This document shows positions 1 to 8,032 of a stretch of DNA of 64,000 bases, in pieces. A program made the position numbers and the translations under genes. The notes under the pieces are model-generated. The model ran no database searches, had not been told where the DNA came from, and saw only the letters and a list, made by a program, of their open reading frames with translations. Position 1 is the first letter of the stretch. Each line of letters starts with the position of its first letter. Source of the stretch: DT-110 sp964342305 (GTDB taxonomy: Bacteria; Bacteroidota; Bacteroidia; Chitinophagales; Saprospiraceae); assembly GCA_964342305.1 (NCBI GenBank), contig CAYFGK010000017.1:1-64000 (forward strand), in the 5' to 3' direction.

Positions 1-188
1 GGTTTGAGGTTTACCGCCTTCACCATTCGGGCTTCGGCTGGCAGGGTAGGGCAGGTGTTAGGTTGAGGTCAGCGTTCAAAACCTGATCTGTGGTCATCTT
101 AACCACTAAAGTGGTAGGGAAAAAATTCCTCGATCCCACACCGCCGCTAAAGCAGTGGCCTTAATTATAGACCGTAGGCCGTGGACCT
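1..188. repeat. Composite intergenic repeat, copy 1
   Basis: This gene-free stretch follows the stop of the minus-strand SCO1-like gene. It opens with GGTTTGAGGTTT and carries a second GGTTGAGGT near 61. Positions 77-160 match 27165-27250 almost base for base, apart from a 2-nt length difference and scattered substitutions. That 84-nt core has a hairpin ACCAC-TAAA-GTGGT at 102-115 and a second, imperfect TAAA-loop hairpin near 142-157. The tail (about 170-188) has the CCGTGGACCTT wording also found on the far side of the 27251-27350 gap. No reading frame of note is present. I infer a dispersed noncoding element; its function is unknown. Confidence 0.7.
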
Positions 189-851
189 TTATTCCCGATT
201 TTCCTGGCCGCCGAAGCTTAGCGAAGGCTGGCCGATCTCGTTAAGCAGTTTTTCAATATCCTGCATAAACTGATCAACTGCCTCCGGGTCGGTGCCATCA
301 CAGAATGACCGCACATGACGGTTTTCGTCCACCAGTATCAGGCGACCGCTGTGATCGAAGCCGCCGGGTGCATCAGGCGATTCGATGGCGATGCTAAAGT
401 AATCGTCGGCAATGGCGTAGATCTCATCTTTATCGCCGGTAACGAAGTGCCATTTTTCGGAGGTTACGCCCAGGTTACGTGCGTAGTTAGCGAGTCGCCC
501 TACCGTATCGCGTTTTGGGTCAATGGAGTGGGCGATCAACTTCAGCCGGTCTTCATCCTTGAATTGATCGTGGATACGAAGCATTTGCTTCGTCACCTTG
601 GGGCAGATTGTTGGGCAGGAAACAAAGAAAAAATCGGCCACATAGATCTGGCCGGCAAAGGTTTCGTTATTCACCACCTGACTATCCTGATCGATAAACG
701 AAAAATCGGGGATCTGGTGGTAGATGGTGTCTCCGTTTTCCACTCGTTTCTGCCCGAGTATAGGTAATTCCCCTTCCTCATTGATCGTAGGCTTAAGGCA
801 CCCTGCTAATAGAAAGACCAGAACTACCGCTACACTTAATAAAAATCGCAT
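189..851 (-). CDS. SCO1/SenC family copper-binding lipoprotein
   Basis: A 220-aa protein starting with a lipoprotein signal peptide (LAGC, lipidated Cys18). A thioredoxin-like SCO domain follows from about residue 47. It has the family CxxxC copper motif in VSCPTICPKV (Cys79 and Cys83) and the third ligand in GFDHSGR (His167). SCO proteins deliver copper to the CuA site of cytochrome c oxidase, or act as thiol-disulfide reductants, outside the inner membrane. The start is the only ATG before the signal peptide. It is the second gene of a minus-strand pair, 41 nt after a small lipoprotein gene. No oxidase subunits are in the window, so the substrate is inferred from the family. Confidence 0.9.
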   Translation of the reverse strand: MRFLLSVAVVLVFLLAGCLKPTINEEGELPILGQKRVENGDTIYHQIPDFSFIDQDSQVVNNETFAGQIYVADFFFVSCPTICPKVTKQMLRIHDQFKDEDRLKLIAHSIDPKRDTVGRLANYARNLGVTSEKWHFVTGDKDEIYAIADDYFSIAIESPDAPGGFDHSGRLILVDENRHVRSFCDGTDPEAVDQFMQDIEKLLNEIGQPSLSFGGQENRE

Positions 852-892
852 GACGTGTCTATTTGTCGTTTTCTGAGAATACAGCGGAGCAA

Positions 893-1357
893 CTAATCCG
901 ATTCGTTGTCCTGGGCAGGCAACTCAGCCATTAGCTCTTTTACTTCTTTAATGCTGGTATTGATCTGATCGGCCACTCCCTGGATACTTTTCTTTTGGTC
1001 GCGCAGTTGTTCCATAATAGCGTTGTGATCGAGGGTTTCCCGCAGAACCTCCGGCTGTTGGTAACTGGTCATCCACGCCATCATTCCATCCTCTGCTTTT
1101 TCCAGCTCGCGTTGCATTAATTCGATCCGGCCGTCCATTTCTTCACTGATCGAGGCCTTATTATTCTGGTAGTATGCATCCAATTGTCGACTCAAACGAT
1201 TTACCTCAGCGGTTTTTGGCATCACCTCATCGTGGATGGCCATTACTTCGCCCGCTAATGCATCCTCTTCCTTAACAAAATCTTCTGTGCCGGAGCCTCC
1301 ACAGCTTACAATGGCGGCACTCAGACTTAAGAGCAGGATTTGATTTAGATATTTCAT
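893..1357 (-). CDS. Small coiled-coil lipoprotein of unknown function
   Basis: A 154-aa protein with a signal peptide ending in a lipobox-like IVSCGG (Cys19), so probably anchored in a membrane facing the periplasm. The mature part is almost entirely charged and helical, with many Glu, Lys, Gln and Met residues (for example around 60-145), and looks like a coiled coil. I do not recognise a family. It precedes the SCO1-like gene on the same strand with 41 nt between them, so the two are probably co-transcribed and it may act in the same envelope process. A GCGAAAGC mini-hairpin lies 10-30 nt upstream of the ATG. Confidence 0.7.
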   Translation of the reverse strand: MKYLNQILLLSLSAAIVSCGGSGTEDFVKEEDALAGEVMAIHDEVMPKTAEVNRLSRQLDAYYQNNKASISEEMDGRIELMQRELEKAEDGMMAWMTSYQQPEVLRETLDHNAIMEQLRDQKKSIQGVADQINTSIKEVKELMAELPAQDNESD

Positions 1358-1367
1358 GTATCATTGG

Positions 1368-1387
1368 TTTTTTTGCTTTCGCAAAAA
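1368..1387. repeat. T-tract/GCGAAAGC/A-tract mini-hairpin
   Basis: Seven T, then GCTTTCGC, then five A; the minus strand reads GCGAAAGC. It lies between the divergent lipoprotein and thiolase genes. GCGAAAGC is a compact hairpin with a GAAA loop, and the flanking T and A tracts can extend the stem. Other members of this family sit near 12317, 15074, 32613, 40541, 46783, 53932 and 54266. Confidence 0.6.
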
Positions 1388-1476
1388 TACGAAGAGCAAT
1401 CGTTGTTTTACGATTACATCCAACAATACAACCATTCGCTTGTACAGTAAGTTGAATAAAGCCTAACGATAAAACC

Positions 1477-2691
1477 ATGAAAGACACCTTTATTATTGAT
1501 GCCATTCGCACGCCCATCGGCAAATTCACGGGCACCCTTTCGCCCGTACGCACCGATGATCTGGCCGCCCACGTCATCCGCACCCTGATGGAGCGTAATC
1601 CCACTGTCGACGGAGAAGCGGTCGACGAAGTGATCATGGGTTGTGCCAATCAGGCCGGGGAAGATAATCGCAATGTTGCACGCATGGCCTTGCTGCTGGC
1701 CGGCCTGCCCTGGTCGGTACCCGGAGAAACCGTAAACCGCCTGTGCGCCTCGGGCATGTCGGCAGCTATTCATGCCCACCGGGCTGCCCAAACGGGCGAT
1801 GGTGATGTATTTGTAATTGGTGGTGTAGAGCATATGACCCGGGGTCCCTGGGTGATATCCAAAGTATCCAAAGCCTACGGCCGCGACGCCCAAATGCACG
1901 ACTCCTCCTTCGGTTGGCGGTTCGTGAATCCTAAAATGAAGGACATGTTCGGCACGGATTCCATGGGTCAGACGGCCGAAAATTTGGCGCAGCAATTTTC
2001 TATCAGCCGTATCGATCAGGATAGATATGCTTTTCATTCTCAGCAAAAAGCCGCCAACGCACAGCGCGAAGGACGACTGGCGGAAGAGATTGTCCCGGTG
2101 GAAATTCCCAAGCGCAAAGGGGATCCCATCATTTTCAAACTGGATGAGTTCATCCGGCCCGAGACCACCCTGGAGGTCCTGGCCAAACTGCGTACCGCCT
2201 TTAAGAGTCAGGAGAATGGCGGAACGGTAACCGCAGGTAATGCTTCCGGCCTGAACGACGGTGCCGCGGCTATGCTGATTGCCACTGAGGCAGGAGTTAA
2301 ATCGCACCACCTGACTCCCCGGGCCCGCATCGTCTCTTCGGCAGTAGTAGGAGTGGAACCACGCATCATGGGCATCGGTCCGGTGGGTGCATCCCGCAAA
2401 GCGTTGAAAAAAGCGGGGCTCTCCCTAGAGCAAATGGATATCATCGAGATTAACGAAGCTTTTGCCGCTCAGGTACTGGCCTGTACCCGCGAGCTAGGGC
2501 TGACTGATGACGATCCGCGCATCAACCCCAATGGCGGGGCCATTGCCCTTGGCCACCCTCTGGGCATGACGGGTACCCGGATCCTGCAAACGGCCGCACT
2601 GGAATTACAACGCACCCGGAAACGCTACGCATTGGTAACCATGTGTGTGGGTGTCGGACAAGGGTACGCTACTATTCTGGAAAGAGTATAG
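1477..2691 (+). CDS. Acetyl-CoA acyltransferase (3-oxoadipyl-CoA thiolase type)
   Basis: A 404-aa thiolase. The acyl-accepting cysteine is Cys90 in NRLCASGM. The second catalytic pair is His360 in ALGHPLGMTG and Cys390 in TMCVGVGQG. Length and the N-terminal IDAIRTPIGKFTG motif fit the PcaF/PaaJ branch, which cleaves 3-oxoadipyl-CoA to succinyl-CoA and acetyl-CoA. General beta-oxidation or acetoacetyl-CoA thiolases are close relatives and cannot be excluded. It stands alone, divergent from the lipoprotein/SCO1 pair and convergent with the patatin gene. No beta-ketoadipate or phenylacetate operon surrounds it. A 3-hydroxyacyl-CoA dehydrogenase and a GcdH-like dehydrogenase lie 43-46 kb away. 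Confidence 0.88.
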   Translation: MKDTFIIDAIRTPIGKFTGTLSPVRTDDLAAHVIRTLMERNPTVDGEAVDEVIMGCANQAGEDNRNVARMALLLAGLPWSVPGETVNRLCASGMSAAIHAHRAAQTGDGDVFVIGGVEHMTRGPWVISKVSKAYGRDAQMHDSSFGWRFVNPKMKDMFGTDSMGQTAENLAQQFSISRIDQDRYAFHSQQKAANAQREGRLAEEIVPVEIPKRKGDPIIFKLDEFIRPETTLEVLAKLRTAFKSQENGGTVTAGNASGLNDGAAAMLIATEAGVKSHHLTPRARIVSSAVVGVEPRIMGIGPVGASRKALKKAGLSLEQMDIIEINEAFAAQVLACTRELGLTDDDPRINPNGGAIALGHPLGMTGTRILQTAALELQRTRKRYALVTMCVGVGQGYATILERV

Positions 2692-2699
2692 CGATCACC

Positions 2700-5006
2700 T
2701 CAGAACCGGTACCCAAAGGTGAGATACGTTCGGAGCTTTGATTCGACCTGCGCATCCGCATCGAAGGGATACATCAAAGAAAGCCGTAGGGGGCCAACAA
2801 TGGTTTTATACCCAAAACTGAGTTGGCCCCCTCCCAAAAAGATGTCGGCATTGGGTAAAGCCGAGGTGTCTAATTCATCGGGCAAACCAAAAAAACCGGC
2901 ATTGCCGTCCAGGCTTATCATCAGATTGTCGGTCAGAAAGTGCTGATACCCCAAACGCAGACCAAAAGCCAGCTGAACGGGTAACTCGTGCGGATCCAAA
3001 CCGAAAAAAGGAATCGACCGGCTCGAGACCGGCTGGGGTCCGCCCAACAGAAAAAATTCAGAAAAATTATTCCGCAAGTTGAAAACAGCTCCCACGAAAG
3101 GAGAAATGCGAATACTCGCCCGCCGGTTAACGGGAATAAACCCATCGAGTACCATGCGGACTTTTCCGTAATTCCCACTGGGTAAAACAGAGTCCTGAGC
3201 AGCCACCGGAGTATCCGTCTGATGTTCTCGAAGTGTAAATTCACTATCAAATACCGCCCCCCCTTCGAGCATGAAGTAAGCCCCACGTTCCGGAAACACA
3301 TTGCTGTTCAGTGAATTCCACTCCACCCGTCCGGTTCCCTGAACAATGGTTCCATTGATCTGGTCAACCTCCAGCGCATCGGGTCCCGATAAAGGTTCAA
3401 ATTCCAGGTCTTCGACATCTCCCGCCAGGGTCAATAAAAAGTTGGAACCGTATCGCTTTTTTATTCCCAATTCGATCCGGGAACTGATCATCCGGTAACT
3501 ACTCTGTTCCACGCCTTCCTGTAATAAGGGTAATCGATCTTTTTGCAGCAGCCAGTCACCAAAGGCCATGATATCGCGGTCACGATTGAGGTATTTCAAA
3601 TAATTCAAATTAACGCGGTAGTGGTCGGTGATCCGGCTGGTGAGCATAAGCCGGTCGGCTTCCAGAAAGGTATTCCGCAAAGAAATATTGAACAAGAACC
3701 CGGCATTGGTGTACGAATCGTAGATCAATGCAGTACGCAATAAGCGGGTTAGCTTTTCCTTACAATTGATCACCAACACATTAGCGTCTTCCTCTTTTTG
3801 CAGGGAATAGGTAACAGTTTCAAATAAATTCGTGCCGTACAGATTGTCGAGAATACGCGAGAACCCATCGACCGGCACCACGTCGCCCGGAGCGATTTGG
3901 GCCCGGCCAATAATTTCGTCATCCGACAGGTAGGTATTTCCAATGATCCGCACTTCATCAATTACGATATTCTCGATAGTCGGCAGGCTAACCACCTCCG
4001 GTTGGGAGCCGTACTGATCGAGTTCGCTGGCCAATTCGCGCAGATATTCGATCTTATCGCGGGCGGCATCTTCCCCTGCCTGGATTATAGCTTCGTACCG
4101 GTTAAAATCACCGGCCGAAAAACCTGTAAGATCAGGTTCTATGTATATATCCAGGTAAGGGAGTTGTTCCTGGGCATCCTCCAGGCTCATGAGGAAAGCC
4201 AACTGCCCCAGGATCTGATTAAAAGAGTACAACTGGTCACGGCCTTTCCGCACGGCACCGGTATAGGCGCCGATCACGCGTTGGGCTCCCATATCGACCA
4301 CTTCCTTTACCGGAAAATTTCGGATAAACCCTCCATCGACCAGCACCATAGTATCGCTTTGAACCGCCGTGAAAACGGTGGGGATAGCCATACTGGTCCG
4401 CATGGCTTCGGCCAAATGCCCTTTATCCAGCACCACAAACTTTCCGGTTACAACATCAGCTGCCACACACCGGAAGGGGATGGGCAACTTGGAGAAATCA
4501 TTAATATGGTAGGCGGGTAAGGTGAGGTAATTGAGTAATTCCATGATCTGCTGCCCCTCAATGAGGCCGCTGGGAGGCCGCACCACCCAACCGTCAATGG
4601 GGAGCTCCAGAAACTCATTATTAAAATACAGCTTTTCCTCAAAGACTACCTCTTCCAGAAAAAGATCATCACTGAGCACCTGCCCCCAGTCTTGCTCGCG
4701 AACAATAGTGTGCAGGGAATCAGCCGAATACCCCAGAGAGTACAGGCCCCCAACAATACTACCCATGCTCGTACCTGTAATATAATCAGGACGCAGTCCC
4801 ACCTCTTCCAGGACCTTTAACACACCAATATGGGCAAAGCCTTTTGCTCCTCCCCCACTGAGGGTCAAGCCCAATTTTGGACGTCCGGAAGGATAGTGGG
4901 TTTTCGTTTCCTGAGCCTTGGTCAGGACGGGCAGAAACCCCAGAAGAATACAAAGGGAAATTCGGGGAAGGGCAGACACAGCCAGGTTTTTTGGATTCGA
5001 AGGCAT
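2700..5006 (-). CDS. Patatin-like phospholipase with C-terminal outer-membrane barrel
   Basis: About 768 aa from the ATG at 5006. That start places a signal peptide (hydrophobic ISLCILLGFLPVL, ending near KAQ) at the N terminus; an upstream extension to 5072 would bury it. The patatin domain follows at once: oxyanion loop GGGAKG (51-56), nucleophile Ser80 in GTSMGS and the catalytic Asp in LVDGGF. Middle sequence resembles a POTRA domain (VRIIGNTYLSDDEI), and the last 350 residues alternate like a beta barrel and end in aromatic YRF. This is the PlpD-type layout (type Vd autotransporter), common in Bacteroidota. A lipolytic role at the cell surface or periplasm is inferred. Convergent with the thiolase, 8 nt apart. 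Confidence 0.88.
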   Translation of the reverse strand: MPSNPKNLAVSALPRISLCILLGFLPVLTKAQETKTHYPSGRPKLGLTLSGGGAKGFAHIGVLKVLEEVGLRPDYITGTSMGSIVGGLYSLGYSADSLHTIVREQDWGQVLSDDLFLEEVVFEEKLYFNNEFLELPIDGWVVRPPSGLIEGQQIMELLNYLTLPAYHINDFSKLPIPFRCVAADVVTGKFVVLDKGHLAEAMRTSMAIPTVFTAVQSDTMVLVDGGFIRNFPVKEVVDMGAQRVIGAYTGAVRKGRDQLYSFNQILGQLAFLMSLEDAQEQLPYLDIYIEPDLTGFSAGDFNRYEAIIQAGEDAARDKIEYLRELASELDQYGSQPEVVSLPTIENIVIDEVRIIGNTYLSDDEIIGRAQIAPGDVVPVDGFSRILDNLYGTNLFETVTYSLQKEEDANVLVINCKEKLTRLLRTALIYDSYTNAGFLFNISLRNTFLEADRLMLTSRITDHYRVNLNYLKYLNRDRDIMAFGDWLLQKDRLPLLQEGVEQSSYRMISSRIELGIKKRYGSNFLLTLAGDVEDLEFEPLSGPDALEVDQINGTIVQGTGRVEWNSLNSNVFPERGAYFMLEGGAVFDSEFTLREHQTDTPVAAQDSVLPSGNYGKVRMVLDGFIPVNRRASIRISPFVGAVFNLRNNFSEFFLLGGPQPVSSRSIPFFGLDPHELPVQLAFGLRLGYQHFLTDNLMISLDGNAGFFGLPDELDTSALPNADIFLGGGQLSFGYKTIVGPLRLSLMYPFDADAQVESKLRTYLTFGYRF

Positions 5007-5111
5007 ATTAGCCGTAATCCAGAAAAGATGCAACCGGGACAGGTCAAGTATTTCTCGTGAGGTTGGGCACATACCATCTCGGAAGGGAAAAAATTCAAGG
5101 CCCCACCTCCT

Positions 5112-5210
5112 GGTACAGGGTAATAAGTATAGGGTAAATGGATTTAAGCGAGTCCTACTACCTTATACCCTATACCAATACAACGTGAGGCTTCAGTAAT
5201 CAGGCACTTA
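5112..5210. repeat. About 100-bp dispersed element, copy A
   Basis: This intergenic stretch aligns with 16883-16982 over about 100 positions, sharing GGTACAGGG at one end, GGATTTAAGC in the middle and CTATACCAA later. It has a perfect 10-bp inverted repeat, GTATAGGGTA (5127-5136) with TACCCTATAC (5166-5175), so it can fold as a stem with a 29-nt loop. It lies between two minus-strand genes. No coding potential is visible. Confidence 0.7.
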
Positions 5211-5244
5211 CCAAAAAAACGACCCAGCCTCATGCTATGTACGA

Positions 5245-5745
5245 TTACAGATCGCCTTTATCCTGCTCGTAGGTACGGATGTATTCTTCGACAATCCCGT
5301 CGATGATATCGCGCAGATAGGCTTTTTCCATCCGGGCGATCTTTTTAAGCTTTTCCAGTTTTTGCTCGTCGAAGGCAACAGTCAGTCGACGGGTGTTTTT
5401 TGCTCCGGTCTGAATGCGGGAAGGCTCGACCGTCGCCCGGATGAGTGCATCCAGGCCGCTCATAGGTTTCGCATGCCGCTTTTTGATCTCCGAGGAAAAG
5501 GTTTCTTTCTTGGCGGGGCGTGCCTTGGTCTGACGTTCGTACGACTCCTCGAAGGCCGTCTGCAAAAATGACTGGAGATCATCCGTGAAGTTCTTACCTC
5601 CCGAAGGACGCTCTTTCTTATCGCCGGTTGGATCTGATGCCTTTGCTTTTCGACGTTCGGCCGCCGTTGCCGTCGGTTCTTTCTCAACCGGTGGCTCCTC
5701 CTGGAACAGGCTTTCCAGGCCCTCCTTAAATTTCTTCTTACTCAT
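5245..5745 (-). CDS. Small basic ParA-associated protein (putative ribbon-helix-helix)
   Basis: About 166 aa from ATG 5745; an in-frame TTG at 5760 would add five residues. The first hundred residues are charged, low complexity and probably disordered (EKEPTATAAERRKAKA). The last 55 (TRRLTVAFDEQKLEKLKK onward) look like a short strand followed by two helices, as in ribbon-helix-helix DNA-binding proteins. It begins 27 nt after the ParA stop on the same strand. I infer a centromere-binding or ParA-regulating partner. It is not a canonical ParB: there is no ParB nuclease-like domain. Confidence 0.65.
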   Translation of the reverse strand: MSKKKFKEGLESLFQEEPPVEKEPTATAAERRKAKASDPTGDKKERPSGGKNFTDDLQSFLQTAFEESYERQTKARPAKKETFSSEIKKRHAKPMSGLDALIRATVEPSRIQTGAKNTRRLTVAFDEQKLEKLKKIARMEKAYLRDIIDGIVEEYIRTYEQDKGDL

Positions 5746-5772
5746 GGATAACGGCTTCAAACATCAATTAAA

Positions 5773-6540
5773 TCAAGCATCCTGCACTTCTTGCTCCGTT
5801 CGGGCCAGTATTTCACGACACAACGACAGATAATCTTCCGCGCCGGGACTCTTTGGGCTGTAGGTAAAAATATCCTGGCGCTGGGCCGGTGCCTCAGCCA
5901 ATGCAACGTTGTCGCGGATCATGGTATCGAATACGGCTTCACCAAAGTATTTCTTGATGGTTTCCACCACATCGCGATTCAGTACTTTGCGGTGATCGTA
6001 CATAGTGGCGATGACCCCTCCGACCTCCAATCCTTTATTCAAACGCAATTTAACCTTATTGATTACCTGCTGAATCTTAGCCAGCCCCTGCATGGCCAAA
6101 AATTCCGTTTGCAGAGGAATATAAACAAGGTCACTACTCGTCAGTGCATTCAATGTTAGCAGTCCCAAGGATGGCGGACAATCAATGATGATGTAGTCGT
6201 AATCCTCCTTAATGGGGTCAAATAATTCCCGCAGAATGAATTCGCGACCAGCTTCATTGATCAGTTCCATCTCTGCTCCCGACAGGTCGAGGGTCGAGAT
6301 GACCACATCAAGTCCCTCCCTGACATTATACGGAACGAGCGGACTTTCACCCCGCACGGCCTCATAAATCGTATTGGGCTGGCGGGGAACCCCCAACGAC
6401 AGGGTCAAATTGGCCTGTGGATCCAGGTCGACCAATAATACGCGTCGACCCAATTCCACCATTCCGGCACCAATATTGATGGCACTGGTCGTTTTACCAA
6501 CTCCTCCCTTATGATTTAATAACGATATAATGATTCCCAT
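5773..6540 (-). CDS. parA: ParA/Soj family partition ATPase
   Basis: A 255-aa ATPase with the deviant Walker A KGGVGKTT at residues 11-18, Walker A' in LLVDLDPQANLT and Walker B in IIIDCPPSLG. These define the Soj/ParA family, which forms ATP-dependent DNA-bound gradients that move chromosomes, plasmids or protein complexes. A small RHH-like gene follows on the same strand instead of a ParB gene. That arrangement leaves open chromosomal segregation or positioning of another cargo. No origin, dnaA or gidAB neighbours are present to mark an oriC region. Confidence 0.9.
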   Translation of the reverse strand: MGIIISLLNHKGGVGKTTSAINIGAGMVELGRRVLLVDLDPQANLTLSLGVPRQPNTIYEAVRGESPLVPYNVREGLDVVISTLDLSGAEMELINEAGREFILRELFDPIKEDYDYIIIDCPPSLGLLTLNALTSSDLVYIPLQTEFLAMQGLAKIQQVINKVKLRLNKGLEVGGVIATMYDHRKVLNRDVVETIKKYFGEAVFDTMIRDNVALAEAPAQRQDIFTYSPKSPGAEDYLSLCREILARTEQEVQDA

Positions 6541-6684
6541 AATTCCATTTCTGCTTTTGCGGCAGCAAAATAAGCACCCCCTTTGTGTTTTTCAAAGTTC
6601 GAAATAGCAAGGGTATCCAAAAAAATACACAAAAGTGGTCAATCCAACGGGAAAAAAACGAGGCAGTTGCTTATTTTCTCATGC

Positions 6685-7458
6685 ATGAATATACAACTGG
6701 CCCATCTCATTCCGCCCACCATTATTGTCGTACTCACATTCGGATTGATCTATTCCATCCGGTACACCCTGCGCTATGCCTGGCAAAAAACTGGCCTGCC
6801 AAAAGAGCGTGTCGACCAGCAGGTGCGTTGGGTTCAAATGGGGTTGTACACCTGGTTGTTGCTTTTGGCGGCCCTGAGTGTCAGAGGATGGATCGAAGCC
6901 GACGCCGGCCTGCCCGACCGTTTACTCTGGATAATGGCACCACCCATCGTCGCCTTACTTTGGCTATTGATCGACCCGCGCTTCGCCCCTACTCTCAAAG
7001 CTATTCCCGAATCCTGGATCATTTACGGTCAGTCTTTTCGTTTTTTGCTGGATCTGTTTTTGTACCTGGGCTACCAGTCGGGATTCGTGCCCGTGCAGAT
7101 GACTTTTCTGTGGTTGAATTTTGATTTCACGGTTGGCCTTACCGCCCCACTGGCCGGATACGTCTTTTTTACCAAGCGTCGGTATCATCGGTTTGAGGGT
7201 ATTCTGTGGAATGTGTTCGGTATTGCCCTGCTGCTGCATAACTTTATGATCGCTTTTATTTCCTATCCCGGTCCGCAACGGGTTTTCCTGCGCTGGCCCG
7301 ACAGCTCCTTCCTCGCTGATTTCCCCTACAGTTGGATTGTCGGTTTTCTCATCCCCCTGGCACTGGGTTTGCATGCGCTTTCGCTAAAACAAATACTCAA
7401 TGCTCCGCGGGGACAGCGTCGTTCCTTTTCCCTGAATCGTTCACGAAACAGTGAATAA
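6685..7458 (+). CDS. Multi-pass inner-membrane protein of unknown function
   Basis: About 257 aa from ATG 6685; the open frame extends to 6583 but that part is polar and Lys-rich and lies over the likely promoter. Seven or so hydrophobic segments are visible, beginning with LIPPTIIVVLTFGLIYSI, then LYTWLLLLAAL, LLWIMAPPIVALLWLLI, FLLDLFLYLGY, GLTAPLAGYVFF, VFGIALLLHNFMIAFI and IVGFLIPLALGLHAL. The tail is short and basic. I do not recognise a family or catalytic motif. It is divergent from parA and precedes the thioesterase gene by 90 nt. Confidence 0.7.
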   Translation: MNIQLAHLIPPTIIVVLTFGLIYSIRYTLRYAWQKTGLPKERVDQQVRWVQMGLYTWLLLLAALSVRGWIEADAGLPDRLLWIMAPPIVALLWLLIDPRFAPTLKAIPESWIIYGQSFRFLLDLFLYLGYQSGFVPVQMTFLWLNFDFTVGLTAPLAGYVFFTKRRYHRFEGILWNVFGIALLLHNFMIAFISYPGPQRVFLRWPDSSFLADFPYSWIVGFLIPLALGLHALSLKQILNAPRGQRRSFSLNRSRNSE

Positions 7459-7548
7459 TTGTGCTTTTTTTAGGCCGTACCGGCCCTCTGCCTTATTTAC
7501 GTCGGCTTATTTTTTATTTTGCCAAACAATTGGTAAAAACCTGCGTGC

Positions 7549-8010
7549 ATGGAACCTTTCGATGGTGAGTTATCCACCTTTCCGGTAAAAACAGAAATCA
7601 CAGTACAGTGGGGCGATATGGATGCCGCCCAACACGTGAACAACCTCAACTACCTGAAGTGGTTCGAAACCGCACGCATCGACTACTTTGCCCGCCTGGG
7701 GCAGGATGTGGTTTTTAACGACGAAAAGCCCGGTTTTATACTGGCCAAACAGGATATCAAATACCTCTTCCCACTCACTTATCCCGACCGCATCATTGCG
7801 GCCGTTCGGGTCACCGATATGTCGGACGACCGTTTTACCATGCATTGCCGGATTTACAGTCAGCGGCATCAATGTCTGGCCGCCATCATGAATGGAGTCA
7901 TCGTCACTTTTGACTACAAAAAACAAGAAAAAGCACCTATTCCGCCCGCCATGCGACAACTGATTGAAAAACTGGAAGGCCACTCCATCCCGGAAACTGG
8001 TCAGTCATAA
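7549..8010 (+). CDS. Acyl-CoA thioesterase (4HBT hotdog fold)
   Basis: A 153-aa single hotdog domain. The N-terminal signature WGDMDAAQHVNNLNYLKWFE (residues 21-40) contains the Asp/His/Asn arrangement of 4-hydroxybenzoyl-CoA-type thioesterases, which hydrolyse acyl-CoA to free acid and CoA in the cytoplasm. The next gene, an acyl-CoA ligase, starts 22 nt after its stop, so the pair is probably one operon and may tune an acyl-CoA pool from both sides. The exact substrate cannot be told from sequence. A TATTTTG box about 30 nt upstream could be its -7 element. Confidence 0.85.
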   Translation: MEPFDGELSTFPVKTEITVQWGDMDAAQHVNNLNYLKWFETARIDYFARLGQDVVFNDEKPGFILAKQDIKYLFPLTYPDRIIAAVRVTDMSDDRFTMHCRIYSQRHQCLAAIMNGVIVTFDYKKQEKAPIPPAMRQLIEKLEGHSIPETGQS

Positions 8011-8032
8011 TCACCAAAATAATCGCCCTGCC

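Noticed and set aside
1414..2310. A 298-codon minus-strand open frame over the thiolase
   Set aside because: It lies antisense to a complete thiolase with all active-site motifs and has low-complexity, His/Gly-rich shadow composition.
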